From CAWBRT01 sp963832785 (lineage in GTDB: Bacteria > Acidobacteriota > Terriglobia > Terriglobales > Acidobacteriaceae): a stretch of DNA of 64,000 nucleotides. Both the position numbers and the translations under genes were made by a program. Numbering within the stretch: position 1 is the stretch's first letter; the number at the start of each line of letters is the position of its first letter. The notes under the pieces are model-generated. The model worked only from the letters and a program-made list of their open reading frames with translations, was not told the origin of the DNA and made no database searches. The DNA lies in assembly GCA_963832785.1 (NCBI GenBank), contig CAWHVF010000005.1:1364001-1428000 (forward strand). Reading direction: 5' to 3'. Positions 28,242 through 37,241 of the stretch are shown here, piece after piece.

Positions 28242-28388
28242 TTAACCACAGAGGACACCGCGACACAGGGTCAACTGCTAGCGGCATCGGGTAATGGGTC
28301 AGTTTGAAGGCCCCCCGTCAGCCCAAAGGCAGGGCGGGATGTGGGGCACCCAAAGTTAATCTGTGTTCCTCTGTTTCCTCTGCGTTAA
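28242..28388. repeat. Repeat family R5 copy with a nested R2 half-element
   Basis: Begins TTAACCACAGAGG and ends with CTCTGCGTTAA, the inverted partner. It contains a half copy of family R2 at 28292-28353 (TGGGTCAGTTTGAA ... GTGGGGCACC). The clean R5 copy is at 49537-49617. Confidence 0.65.
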
Positions 28389-28447
28389 CCCGCCTCCTCC
28401 GCATGCTCATAACCAACTGTGGAACCGCCATAGCCTAAAATCAGGAC

Positions 28448-29158
28448 ATGCCGTCCAGCCTGGAGATTCTGCAAGACGAGGTAATTGCCTGCCGCCGCTG
28501 TCCGCGGCTGGTGCGCTTTCGCGAGAAGGTTGGCCGCGAGAGGCGCCGCGCCTACCGCGACTGCGAGTATTGGGCGAAGCCGGTTCCCGGATTCGGCGAC
28601 CCCAAGGCCAGGGTCGTGCTTCTCGGTCTCGCCCCGGGAGCCCACGGCAGCAACCGCACCGGACGCATGTTCACCGGCGATGCCTCGGGCCGGTTTCTCT
28701 ACCCGGTGCTGTACCGGACCGGCTTCGCCTCGCAGCCCAACGCCGAAAGCCGCACCGACGGCTTGCGCCTGCTGGACGCCTATATAACCGCCGCCGTGCG
28801 CTGCGCACCTCCGGGCAACAAGCCCACGCCACGGGAGATCGCCAATTGCTCCCGCTACCTCGATCGCGAGCTGCTGGCCTTGAAATCGGTAAAGGTGGTG
28901 GTCGGGCTGGGACGGATCGGCTTCGATGCCTATCTGAACCACCTGAAGCGGCTTGGGGTAATTAACGCCAAAGCCGGATACAGCTTCGCGCACGGCGCGC
29001 ATTACAAGATGCCAAACGGAGTGGCGCTGCTGGCGTCCTATCACCCTTCGAATCAGAACACGGCGACGGGAAAACTGACGGAGGCTATGTTTGAGAAGAT
29101 TTTTCGAATGGCGCGGCAGATGGCAGAGCACGACGCTCCCGGGAAAGTTCCACGTTAA
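28448..29158 (+). CDS. udgB: Type-5 uracil-DNA glycosylase (UDGb), Fe-S cluster enzyme
   Basis: A 236-residue family-5 UDG. The N-terminal cysteine pair Cys15/Cys18 and later cysteines (A-V-R-C-A-P and I-A-N-C-S) fit the [4Fe-4S] ligands. Motif A is G-L-A-P-G-A-H-G-S-N-R-T-G, which lacks the Asp/Asn of families 1-4 as expected, and motif B is S-Y-H-P-S-N-Q-N-T. It removes uracil, hypoxanthine and damaged bases from DNA. All cluster cysteines seem present. It stands alone between repeats. Confidence 0.92.
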   Translation: MPSSLEILQDEVIACRRCPRLVRFREKVGRERRRAYRDCEYWAKPVPGFGDPKARVVLLGLAPGAHGSNRTGRMFTGDASGRFLYPVLYRTGFASQPNAESRTDGLRLLDAYITAAVRCAPPGNKPTPREIANCSRYLDRELLALKSVKVVVGLGRIGFDAYLNHLKRLGVINAKAGYSFAHGAHYKMPNGVALLASYHPSNQNTATGKLTEAMFEKIFRMARQMAEHDAPGKVPR

Positions 29159-29167
29159 ACCTTTGGC

Positions 29168-29316
29168 TGTCATGCTGAGCGTAGCGAAGCATCCCGTTAC
29201 AGCTTGCAGTCAAAAGGAAGCCGAAGTTTTCTTTTAGAAAACTCCCGCCCGGCGCGGGCTGGGGGCACTCCCAGGGAATGCTTCGCGCCTCCTGGCGGAG
29301 GCGCTCAGCATGACAT
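29168..29316. repeat. Palindromic repeat of family R4, second copy
   Basis: TCATGCTGAGCG...GAAGCATCCC at the left and GGGAATGCTTCG...CGCTCAGCATGACAT at the right. The layout mirrors the copy at 8158-8306. It lies between the convergent udgB and rho genes. Confidence 0.75.
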
Positions 29317-29366
29317 CATGAGTAACTATCCTGGGAGTTCTAGCGGGAGCATCTTCCAAGAACCGC

Positions 29367-30623
<1,257 letters not shown>

Positions 30624-30786
30624 CTACGGGAGTAAAAGGAAGGCCGGAAGCCGGGGTCCCCGGCAAGCAGCCTATGCACTTGCTGGGGTGGTCAATGGCG
30701 CAGCGCCCAGGTGGTGCGCGGCGAGGGCGGCTTTGGCGTGTCCAGCCAATCACTCAAAGGCTGGCAGCACGCCAAGCCACAAAACC

Positions 30787-31002
30787 TCAGGCAGCGCGGC
30801 GCTGCGCTTCGTTGGCGTTTTCCGGTTCAGTTAAAACTTCCTGCCGTTCCGCGCCTGCAATGCGGTTCAGCACTTCATTGGTCGTGTCCTGGATTCTGGT
30901 GCTCGGCTTATGAAACTTGCGGGTCGCTTTGGAGGCAAGCTGGCAGAGCATATAACGGTTCTGCAATGTATGCAAGGCCTCAAAAACTTTATCAGAACGC
31001 AT
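30787..31002 (-). CDS. rpoZ: Probable DNA-directed RNA polymerase omega subunit-like protein
   Basis: A 71-residue protein with a good ribosome site (GGGAG, spacing 6). The N-R-Y-M-L-C-Q-L-A-S-K-A-T-R-K segment matches the omega pattern N-R-F-x-L-V-x-x-A-x-x-R-A-R. A later T-N-E-V-L-N-R-I segment matches the conserved helix before the variable tail. It is short for omega (usually 70-110 residues) and divergent, as omega is in this phylum. The symbol is tentative. Next downstream on the same strand is rho. Confidence 0.6.
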   Translation of the reverse strand: MRSDKVFEALHTLQNRYMLCQLASKATRKFHKPSTRIQDTTNEVLNRIAGAERQEVLTEPENANEAQRRAA

Positions 31003-31732
31003 GTGTCGCTCCCGGTGCTTTCGTTCACCAACGAGGGCTTACGGCAAAACACCTTTGTGAAATGTGAAAGGGATTCTCGGTATCGGGGGCTGAAGGCTGG
31101 CACACCCATTTACTTAGATGCCCTTATCCGAACCGGAGTTACTCTTTCTGTCGCACTCTGCCCCTTTCAGGTCCCACTGGCCCCCGAAAAGCTCCAAACT
31201 GTTGGAGAAACAGAGATGCAAAGACTTAAACACCTTCGTGCGCTTGTAGTTGTGCTTGGAACCCCAAAGATCCTGGCCCAGCGGAAGGCACGAACGCCGG
31301 CTCTCTTCCCTACTGCGAAGGCATACAGCCAGCCGACATGGCTACCATAACCCGGCGCTGGAACTCCGTCAACACTTTTTGTGGTCCGTAAATTGTTGAA
31401 AGTACGTAACGAGCCACAAATTACACTATTCTGACAATCGAAAACCCGTGCTTAGCAGCGCCGGCCGCCCTCGCCGGCAGGCATGCTTTCCTACAGCTTT
31501 GAGTAGCTTTGAGGGTCCGCCGCCGGGGATGGCAGTGCTACGGAGCGACGTGTAACGCCGGCGCTCCGCGATGGCAGGGTTACCCCCTAGCTGAAGGCGG
31601 CTCGGGCCTTAATAGGCTGCTGAAAAACGCGCCGAAGCAACAAGCGAGGCGCTAGGTAATGCAAATACCACAAGAGCAACGCACAAGAGCTTGTAGGCTC
31701 AACCCGCTTGAAATCTGTTTTTCAGCAGCCTG
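31003..31732. other. 730-bp intergenic region between comM and the omega-like gene, repeat-rich
   Basis: Contains a weak R6-like G+C-rich palindromic tract around 31455-31590, several short direct repeats and a complete R3 element (31611-31734) at its right end. The open frame on the plus strand across 30910-31350 runs antisense to the omega-like gene and has no protein-like features. No RNA gene could be recognised. Confidence 0.4.
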
Positions 31733-31734
31733 TT
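31611..31734. repeat. MITE-like element of family R3 (18-bp terminal inverted repeats)
   Basis: AATAGGCTGCTGAAAAAC at 31611-31628 and GTTTTTCAGCAGCCTGTT at 31717-31734 are inverted with one mismatch. Interior starts with GCGCCGAAGCAACAAGCGAG. The second copy, in the opposite orientation, is at 55881-55999, and a third begins at the right window edge (about 63976-64000). The right end overlaps the comM stop codon by two bases. Confidence 0.8.
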
Positions 31735-33280
31735 AAGCCCAGTACGTCCGGTCCAGGCTGCGGTATTGAATCGCCTCGGCGATGTGCTTGCTCTCGATCT
31801 GGGCGGCGTTTTCCAGGTCGGCGATGGTGCGCGCCACCTTCAGGATGCGGTCGTGGGCGCGGGCGCTGAGTCCCTGCTGGGTCATGGCGCGCTCCAGCAG
31901 GCGTTCGCAGTCGGCGGAGAGTTCGCAGAAGCGGCGGATATGGCGCGAGCCCATCTGCGCGTTTGCATAAATTTTCTCTCCCGCTGCCTGGAAGCGCGCC
32001 AGTTGCAGCTCGCGCGCCCGCATCACCCGGGCGCGGATGGCCGCCGAATCTTCCGGCACGGCCCCGCCGCGCAGCTCCTTGTAATTGACCGCCGGCACGT
32101 CGATGTGGATGTCGATGCGATCCAGCAGTGGGCCGGAAATCTTCGAAATGTACCGCTGGATCATGGGCGGGGTGCAGTGGCATTCGCGCATGCGGTCGTT
32201 AAAAAATCCGCACGGGCAGGGATTCATGGCGGCCGTCAGCATGAAGCGCGCGGGGAAGGTCAGCGACATGGCGGCGCGGGCAATGGAGACGGTTCCGTCC
32301 TCCAGCGGCTGGCGCATCACCTCCAGCACGTTGCGGGGAAATTCCGGCAGCTCGTCCAGAAACAGCACGCCGTTGTGGGCCAGCGAGACCTCGCCCGGAC
32401 GCGGTATCACGCCGCCGCCGATCAGCCCGGCATCGCTGATGGTGTGGTGCGGAGAACGAAAGGGACGCGCGCTGACCAGTCCGGCGCCGGGATCGAGCAC
32501 TCCGGCCACGCTGTGGATTTTGGTGGTCTCCAGCGCCTCCTCGAAGGTAAGCGGCGGCAGGATGCTGGGCATGCGCTTGGCCAGCATGGTTTTGCCTCCG
32601 CCGGGCGGGCCGATCATCAGCAGGTTGTGGCCGCCGGCGCAGGCCACCTCCAGGGCGCGCTTGGCGGTCTGCTGTCCGCGCACGTCTTTGAAGTCGATCC
32701 CCATCTGCCCGCCATGGGCGAGCAGTTCGGAGCGAGAAATCTTCAGCGGCTGCGCGCCGTCGCCGCGGTTGATCAGTTGCACGACCTCCAGCAGCGAGCG
32801 CATGGGGTAAACGTTCACGTCGTCGACCACCGCCGCCTCGCGCGCGTTGATCTCCGGCACCAGCAGGTTCTTGATCTTGTTGGCGCGAGCCGCGACCGCT
32901 ATGGGCAACGCCCCGCGCACGCCCCGCAGACTGCCATCCAGCGACAGCTCGCCGACTACCACAAAGTCGTTCAATTCGCGCTTGTTCAACGCCCCGTAGG
33001 CGCCCAGGATGCCCAGGGCCATGGGCAGATCGAAACCCGAGCCCTCCTTCTTCATGTCCGCCGGCGCCAGGTTCACGGTGATGTGGGTGGGCGGAATGTC
33101 GTAACCGGAGTTCTTCAGGGCGGCGCGAATGCGCTCGCGGCTCTCGCGCACGGCGGCATCGGGCAGGCCGACGGTGGTGAAGTGGTCTTCGTTGAGCTTT
33201 ATGTTTGAGACATCAACCTCGACATCGACCAGGTTGGCATCGATTCCGAAGACGGCGGCGGAAAGCGTCTTGAAGAGCAT
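31733..33280 (-). CDS. comM: YifB/ComM-family Mg-chelatase-like AAA+ ATPase
   Basis: A 515-residue protein. An N-terminal Lon-protease-like domain (about 1-170) is followed by the Mg-chelatase AAA module with Walker A G-P-P-G-G-G-K-T (about 220-227), Walker B G-V-L-F-L-D-E-L-P-E-F and the helix-2 insert. A C-terminal helical domain starts with a cysteine pair in C-P-C-G-F. ComM is a DNA branch-migration helicase that aids integration of transforming DNA. Length and motifs are normal. The stop codon TAA (31735-31733) is partly built by the end of the R3 element. Confidence 0.93.
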   Translation of the reverse strand: MLFKTLSAAVFGIDANLVDVEVDVSNIKLNEDHFTTVGLPDAAVRESRERIRAALKNSGYDIPPTHITVNLAPADMKKEGSGFDLPMALGILGAYGALNKRELNDFVVVGELSLDGSLRGVRGALPIAVAARANKIKNLLVPEINAREAAVVDDVNVYPMRSLLEVVQLINRGDGAQPLKISRSELLAHGGQMGIDFKDVRGQQTAKRALEVACAGGHNLLMIGPPGGGKTMLAKRMPSILPPLTFEEALETTKIHSVAGVLDPGAGLVSARPFRSPHHTISDAGLIGGGVIPRPGEVSLAHNGVLFLDELPEFPRNVLEVMRQPLEDGTVSIARAAMSLTFPARFMLTAAMNPCPCGFFNDRMRECHCTPPMIQRYISKISGPLLDRIDIHIDVPAVNYKELRGGAVPEDSAAIRARVMRARELQLARFQAAGEKIYANAQMGSRHIRRFCELSADCERLLERAMTQQGLSARAHDRILKVARTIADLENAAQIESKHIAEAIQYRSLDRTYWA

Positions 33281-33339
33281 AGCGGTTCAGCCGTCCCCGA
33301 CCCGGCAGACTGCCTTTCCAGAATCGCGGGAGTATTTCT

Positions 33340-34131
33340 ATGCCTACCACATCCAGCAGCAATGCCCAAGAGAAAAGTCGCGCTGCGGGTATGATGGCAG
33401 GAGTGGAGACCTTGACTGACCCCGGAAGATCAAGCGACGGGCGGCGGCGCGTGGCGCCGCTCTGGCACACCGTCGCGGTGGTGGCGGTAATCGTGATTCT
33501 GTCGGCGGCTGGCACCCACCGGCAGCAGCTCATCGTTTCCTCGCGGGCGCGCGTGGCGCAATACATCTTTACCTTGTGCTGGGAATGGGCCCTGCTGTTT
33601 TTCTGCCTGTGGGGCACGCGCAAGGCGGGGGTGGGCATTCGTCAACTGGTGGGCGGGCGCTGGCGCGAAGTCGAAGACGTGTTGATCGACCTGCTGATCG
33701 CCGTCGGCTTCTGGATAACGGCCATGATCACGCTCTCGCTGCTAGCCCGGGGGCTGAATCTGGCGGGCGGAAACCTCGACGAGGTGCGCCGCCAGCTCGG
33801 CTTCCTGGTTCCGCGCGGCGGGCGCGAAGTCGCGCTTTGGATCGCGCTCAGCATTACCGCCGGAATTTGCGAGGAGACTATCTTCCGCGGGTATCTGCAA
33901 CGGCAGTTCGCGGCCCTGGCGGGAAACGCCTGGATCGGCATCGCCGGCTCGGCCCTGGTTTTCGGCATGGCGCATGGCTACGAAGGCGCGCGGCGCATGC
34001 TGCTGGTTGGAATTTACGGGGCCATGTTCGGGTTGCTGGCCGATCTTCGCCGCAGCCTTCGTCCCGGGATGATGGCCCACGCCTTCCACGACGCCCTCAT
34101 GGGCCTGCTGCTTCGATTTTTTTTGCAGTGA
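33340..34131 (+). CDS. CPBP-family intramembrane glutamic endopeptidase
   Basis: A 263-residue membrane protein with about seven hydrophobic segments. The CPBP/Abi motifs are present: E-E-T-x-F-R-G-Y (E-E at about 183-184, R at 188), F-G-x-x-H around 210 (F-G-M-A-H-G) and a late H-A-F-H-D-A segment. Members include Rce1-type prenyl-CAAX proteases and bacteriocin self-immunity proteins; the function here is unknown. It is divergent from comM. The start is uncertain: Met18/Met19 (33391/33394) are alternatives, and neither has a strong ribosome site. Confidence 0.85.
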   Translation: MPTTSSSNAQEKSRAAGMMAGVETLTDPGRSSDGRRRVAPLWHTVAVVAVIVILSAAGTHRQQLIVSSRARVAQYIFTLCWEWALLFFCLWGTRKAGVGIRQLVGGRWREVEDVLIDLLIAVGFWITAMITLSLLARGLNLAGGNLDEVRRQLGFLVPRGGREVALWIALSITAGICEETIFRGYLQRQFAALAGNAWIGIAGSALVFGMAHGYEGARRMLLVGIYGAMFGLLADLRRSLRPGMMAHAFHDALMGLLLRFFLQ

Positions 34132-34506
34132 GTCTGCCCGCCCCGGCGGCGGTGAGCGACAACGGCTTACCGGTTCTTCTGCTGGCGCGCAACGCCGCGG
34201 CCGCTCCGGCGCGAAGAGCAGCAAAAATTCGCATAACGCTCGAACCCGCATGGATACAGGAGAAAATAGATATAGCTACGGTGGGCGACGCTTCGCGCTG
34301 CACTCGTCCATGCAGCCGCCGGCCATGGCTGCGGCTGATTTTTCGAAAATTCTTCATCCGCCTCGCCGCCGTCTACGGTTGGAGAGTTCGCTTCCACCTG
34401 TTTTTTTCTCTTGACAGGACAACTGAATCAACTTATACAACTAGAAAATTGCAACAATGAAGTTGCAATGGAACGCGATCGAAAGATCGAAAGGGAGAAT
34501 AAAGCA
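34132..34506. other. 375-bp intergenic region with the promoter of the small basic peptide gene
   Basis: The left part has G+C-rich sequence with no gene seen. From about 34380 it turns A+T-rich and contains a near-perfect sigma70 promoter (34411-34439). A T-rich tract (34401-34408) precedes the -35 box. Between promoter and ORF is the dyad TTGCAA...TTGCAA (about 34448-34467), which could be an operator or leader element. Confidence 0.5.
34411..34439 (+). promoter_or_regulatory. Strong sigma70-type promoter for the Lys/Ala-rich peptide gene
   Basis: Perfect -35 TTGACA (34411-34416), 17-bp spacer, -10 TATACA (34434-34439, 5 of 6). A T-rich UP-like tract lies just upstream. Predicted start near 34446, leaving about 60 nt of leader before the ATG at 34507. 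Confidence 0.8.
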
Positions 34507-34575
34507 ATGGCAACGAAAAAGGCTGCAAAGAAGGCTCCCAAGAAGGCCGCTAAGAAGACCGCGAAGAAAAAGTAG
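34507..34575 (+). CDS. Small Lys/Ala-rich basic peptide (22 residues), histone H1-tail-like
   Basis: An ATG-to-TAG frame of 22 codons made almost only of Lys, Ala, Thr and Pro (about half Lys), in A-K-K repeats like those of histone H1 and HU tails. It has a clear ribosome site (AAGGGAG, spacing about 6), a near-consensus promoter 68 bp upstream and an intrinsic terminator 22 bp downstream, so it is a complete short transcription unit. A role in nucleoid compaction or nucleic-acid binding is plausible by composition only. It is too short for most gene finders. I cannot exclude that it is a remnant or decoy inside a small RNA. Confidence 0.7.
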   Translation: MATKKAAKKAPKKAAKKTAKKK

Positions 34576-34596
34576 GCCTGGGCCTTCGGACCTGAG

Positions 34597-34628
34597 CAGG
34601 GGACGCGAAAGCGTCCCCTGTGTTTTTT
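34597..34628 (+). terminator. Rho-independent terminator of the small basic peptide unit
   Basis: CAGGGGACGC-GAAA-GCGTCCCCTG: a 10-bp perfect stem with a GAAA tetraloop, followed by TG and six T (34623-34628). One of the clearest terminators in the window. Confidence 0.9.
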
Positions 34629-34713
34629 AGTTGCAAGCCAGGATGCCCGGCCTTCCCTTCACCAGTTGAAGGCGCACCTGCCGGGCGAGGTGGCGGGCTG
34701 AGCTTGACCCTGG

Positions 34714-35484
34714 CTATCCTCGCAGCGCCCGCAGAGCCGCCACCGCCGCAATCGCCGCCGTCTCAGTCCGCAATATCATCTTCCCCAGCGACACCGATCT
34801 CCATCCCGCCGCGGCGAACGCCTCCAGCTCTTCCTCCGCCCACCCACCTTCTGGTCCCACGGCCAGGGCGATGGAGCCGGCCGGAGACAAGGTGTCCAGG
34901 GCATCTCGAATCATCGGCGCAACCGCCTCCCCGCCGCGCCCTTCGGCAAGCGCCGCGTTTTCGTCTGCCGGGGCGGAGGACTGGCGCTCATCGAGTAGCA
35001 GTTTGCAATCGGCATCCAGGGTAAGCGCCTGGCGCAGCTTGGCGGGGGGCGCAACCTGGGGCGGCTGCGTCCGCCGCGACTGCTCAGAAGCTTCGAGCGC
35101 AATACGCTGCCAGCGCTCTACTCGCTTATGTGCAGCCGCCGCCAGATGCGCATCGGTGCGGCGGGCGATCAGTGGCACTATGGCCGATACTCCCAGCTCG
35201 GCCAGTTTCTCCAGCGCCCATTCCATGCGGTCGAACTTGATGACGGAGAGCAGCACCGCAAGCTCGGCCGGCGGGACGGCTTCGACGATCTCGCCGAGCT
35301 CGAACTCCACCCGCTCATCGCTGACCGCCAGCACGCGCCCGCGCCGCAAGCGGCCGCCGGCGGCGATATCGAACTCCTGGCCGACACGCGCCCGCAGCAC
35401 CCGCGCCAGATGAGCGGCATGGGCTCCGTTCAGATAAGCGCGGTCGCCATTAACCTCATCGGCAATCCAGCGGCGGCGGGTCAT
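34714..35484 (-). CDS. rsmE: 16S rRNA (uracil1498-N3)-methyltransferase
   Basis: A 256-residue SPOUT-class methyltransferase. The N-terminal PUA-like domain has an H-L-x-x-V-L-R-A-R segment (about 25-33). The knotted SAM domain ends with G-P-E-G-G-W near 218-223 and the conserved S-L-G-x-x-I-L-R-T-E-T-A near 238-249. It methylates U1498 of the 30S subunit. Length is normal apart from a small Ala/Glu-rich insert at about 165-180. Usually near dnaJ/prmA; here dnaJ is 1.8 kb away on the same strand. Confidence 0.93.
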   Translation of the reverse strand: MTRRRWIADEVNGDRAYLNGAHAAHLARVLRARVGQEFDIAAGGRLRRGRVLAVSDERVEFELGEIVEAVPPAELAVLLSVIKFDRMEWALEKLAELGVSAIVPLIARRTDAHLAAAAHKRVERWQRIALEASEQSRRTQPPQVAPPAKLRQALTLDADCKLLLDERQSSAPADENAALAEGRGGEAVAPMIRDALDTLSPAGSIALAVGPEGGWAEEELEAFAAAGWRSVSLGKMILRTETAAIAAVAALRALRG

Positions 35485-35854
35485 CTCTTACAGTTTCGAG
35501 TTTCGAGCTGCGAGTTGCAAGAGGGTACATCGCGGTAGGTTGGTGGAACGGCCCCACTCAGGCCAACTCCAGACTTGAGTGAGCCGCCCGGCGTAAGTGG
35601 TGAGAAGGCGATTTATCGTTAATTAATCGTGGCTGCCTCTAAAGGGTTGACTTTCGCGTAGGCCGGTGTATCTTTCCTTTGTTCCCCAGGCAGATCAGGC
35701 ATCCGGGTTTCCCAAGCGGCCCCAAGCATATCGGCTCGTTCCAACCGGCCCCATGGTGCTTTCCCTCGTAAATAAAAGTTCAGTGGGTTAGGACGCTCAG
35801 GACTTTGGGCTAGCCTTTCGGGGAGCTTTCAAACTGAAAGAGAGGAAAAAGCGC
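35485..35854. other. 370-bp divergent intergenic region, rsmE / DUF4440 gene
   Basis: Holds a possible promoter TTGACT (35647-35652), 16-bp spacer, TATCTT (35669-35674) toward the plus strand, and a GGCGATTTATCG segment that is repeated near 36530 beyond the gene. No RNA gene or ORF supported. Confidence 0.3.
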
Positions 35855-36313
35855 ATGAAGTCACGTTTCGTGATTGTTGTGCTATTGGTTTTCGCTCTGG
35901 CTGTCCCAGCCTCGATGCTGGCGACAAGCAAAGATGAACAGCAAATTCGGGCTCTTATAGAAGAAAGTAGACAAGCTAACCTCAAGGGCGGAGCTGAGGC
36001 TATCGCCATGATCGACAAAAACACTACCGACGATTATGTAAGGATTCCTTCTAACGGGGCGATTTTAAGCAAAGCTGATGTACTCAACGGCTTCAAGACT
36101 GAAGGTATTAAGGTCGAAAAGACTGAGTGGTATGTCGATAAAGTCCGTGTCTATGGAAACTGGGCGTTGGTGACAGGAACTGACGTTAGCTCATGGACAC
36201 TGAATGGCCAATTACTCCAGGGTACGAATCGTTGGTCACGAGTGATGGTGAAAAAAGACGGCAAGTGGAAGTTCTTGCTACACCAGAGCACCAGAATGCC
36301 AGCCAAACAATAA
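35855..36313 (+). CDS. Secreted DUF4440/NTF2-like protein, copy 1
   Basis: A 152-residue protein with a signal peptide (basic start, hydrophobic core to about residue 20, possible cleavage near A-T-S). A SnoaL/NTF2-like cone-fold domain follows: an N-terminal helix with the I-R-A-L-I-E-E-S pattern, a D-D-Y-V-R-I-P-S-N-G strand and beta strands to a W-K-F-L-L-H-Q-S end. DUF4440 proteins often bind or convert small molecules, but no catalytic set can be called. It is a clear paralogue of the gene at 36580-37050 in inverted orientation, and is more A+T-rich than its neighbours. Ribosome site AGAGAGG. Confidence 0.75.
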   Translation: MKSRFVIVVLLVFALAVPASMLATSKDEQQIRALIEESRQANLKGGAEAIAMIDKNTTDDYVRIPSNGAILSKADVLNGFKTEGIKVEKTEWYVDKVRVYGNWALVTGTDVSSWTLNGQLLQGTNRWSRVMVKKDGKWKFLLHQSTRMPAKQ

Positions 36314-36579
36314 TGCGGGGGCTGTCTGCAACATGCATGGGCAGGGCTGCGACTATTTGATTGGACGCAGCCCCTTTTCCTTGAACACCAAACTCAACCC
36401 GCGAATTGCCAGTGTCTGGAAGCCTGTCGCGCTTTCCGACGTTGCAAGCGCGAATCCACGATGACGAGTGCTAACAGGCATTATCGACACCTTGGCCCAA
36501 AACGGGAACTGCTGGCCGTAACTTACGAGATGGCGATTTATCGCCAATTAGTATTCCGCGTAAGAGCGTGAATCACATT

Positions 36580-37050
36580 TTATTGCTTGGCTAATTCTGC
36601 GATTCTGGTGGTCTGGTATAGAACACACTGCCAGTTGTTGCCGCGCTTAACAAACACTCGCGTCCAGCGCACCCCTGTGGGACTGTTGGCTACGCCCAGC
36701 GATGTACCTTTGGCCTTCACAAGGCCCGTTACTACCGCTGTTTTCCCATATATACGTATTCTAACGTCTGAGATCTCAACTGATTCAACCTTGGTCGTCC
36801 CAGCCCTAAAGCTATCCAGTGCAGCGGCCTTGGTCTCAATCTTGCCGTTAGTGAGAATCCGTACATAATCATCTGCATAGTACCTATCGAATACGGGGAC
36901 GGCTTCGAGACCACCCTTCAGGTTGGCAGCTTTGAGTTCGTCAAGTATGGTGCGAATTTCCTTTTCTGCTCTGCCGCCCTGCGCCAGCATGTGCAAGGGC
37001 ACTACCAGAGCAAGAACCAAAAAGATGAGCATCACCAAACGTGGTTTCAT
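36580..37050 (-). CDS. Secreted DUF4440/NTF2-like protein, copy 2
   Basis: I place the start at ATG 37050-37048 behind GGAGGAAG, giving 156 residues with a signal peptide. An upstream Met (37140) gives an unlikely extension. The mature part aligns with the 35855 protein throughout: A-N-L-K-G-G, D-D-Y-V-R-I, V-R-I-Y-G, W-T-R-V-F-V-K. The pair face each other tail to tail, with duplicated flanking motifs (GGCGATTTATCG; GCTAACAGGC.TTATCGACAC near 36469 and 37152). This points to an inverted duplication or import as a unit. Function unknown. Confidence 0.75.
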   Translation of the reverse strand: MKPRLVMLIFLVLALVVPLHMLAQGGRAEKEIRTILDELKAANLKGGLEAVPVFDRYYADDYVRILTNGKIETKAAALDSFRAGTTKVESVEISDVRIRIYGKTAVVTGLVKAKGTSLGVANSPTGVRWTRVFVKRGNNWQCVLYQTTRIAELAKQ

Positions 37051-37241
37051 TAGTTCTTCCTCCCTGTTTATTTGGGGAAATATACATCGGCCGATACGAA
37101 AATCAATCGCCAACTCGGAGTGATGGACGGCCGCATCCACCCCTATTTGGCGCTAACAGGCCTTATCGACACTTACGCGGGAGCGAAGGGATTACAAGCC
37201 GGGTAACGAGGAACTGATAATGTACTACGCGAAGCGGCAGG

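Noticed and set aside
30910..31350. 146-codon plus-strand frame
   Set aside because: Antisense to the omega-like gene at its left and mostly repeat-like sequence beyond; no domain or ribosome site.
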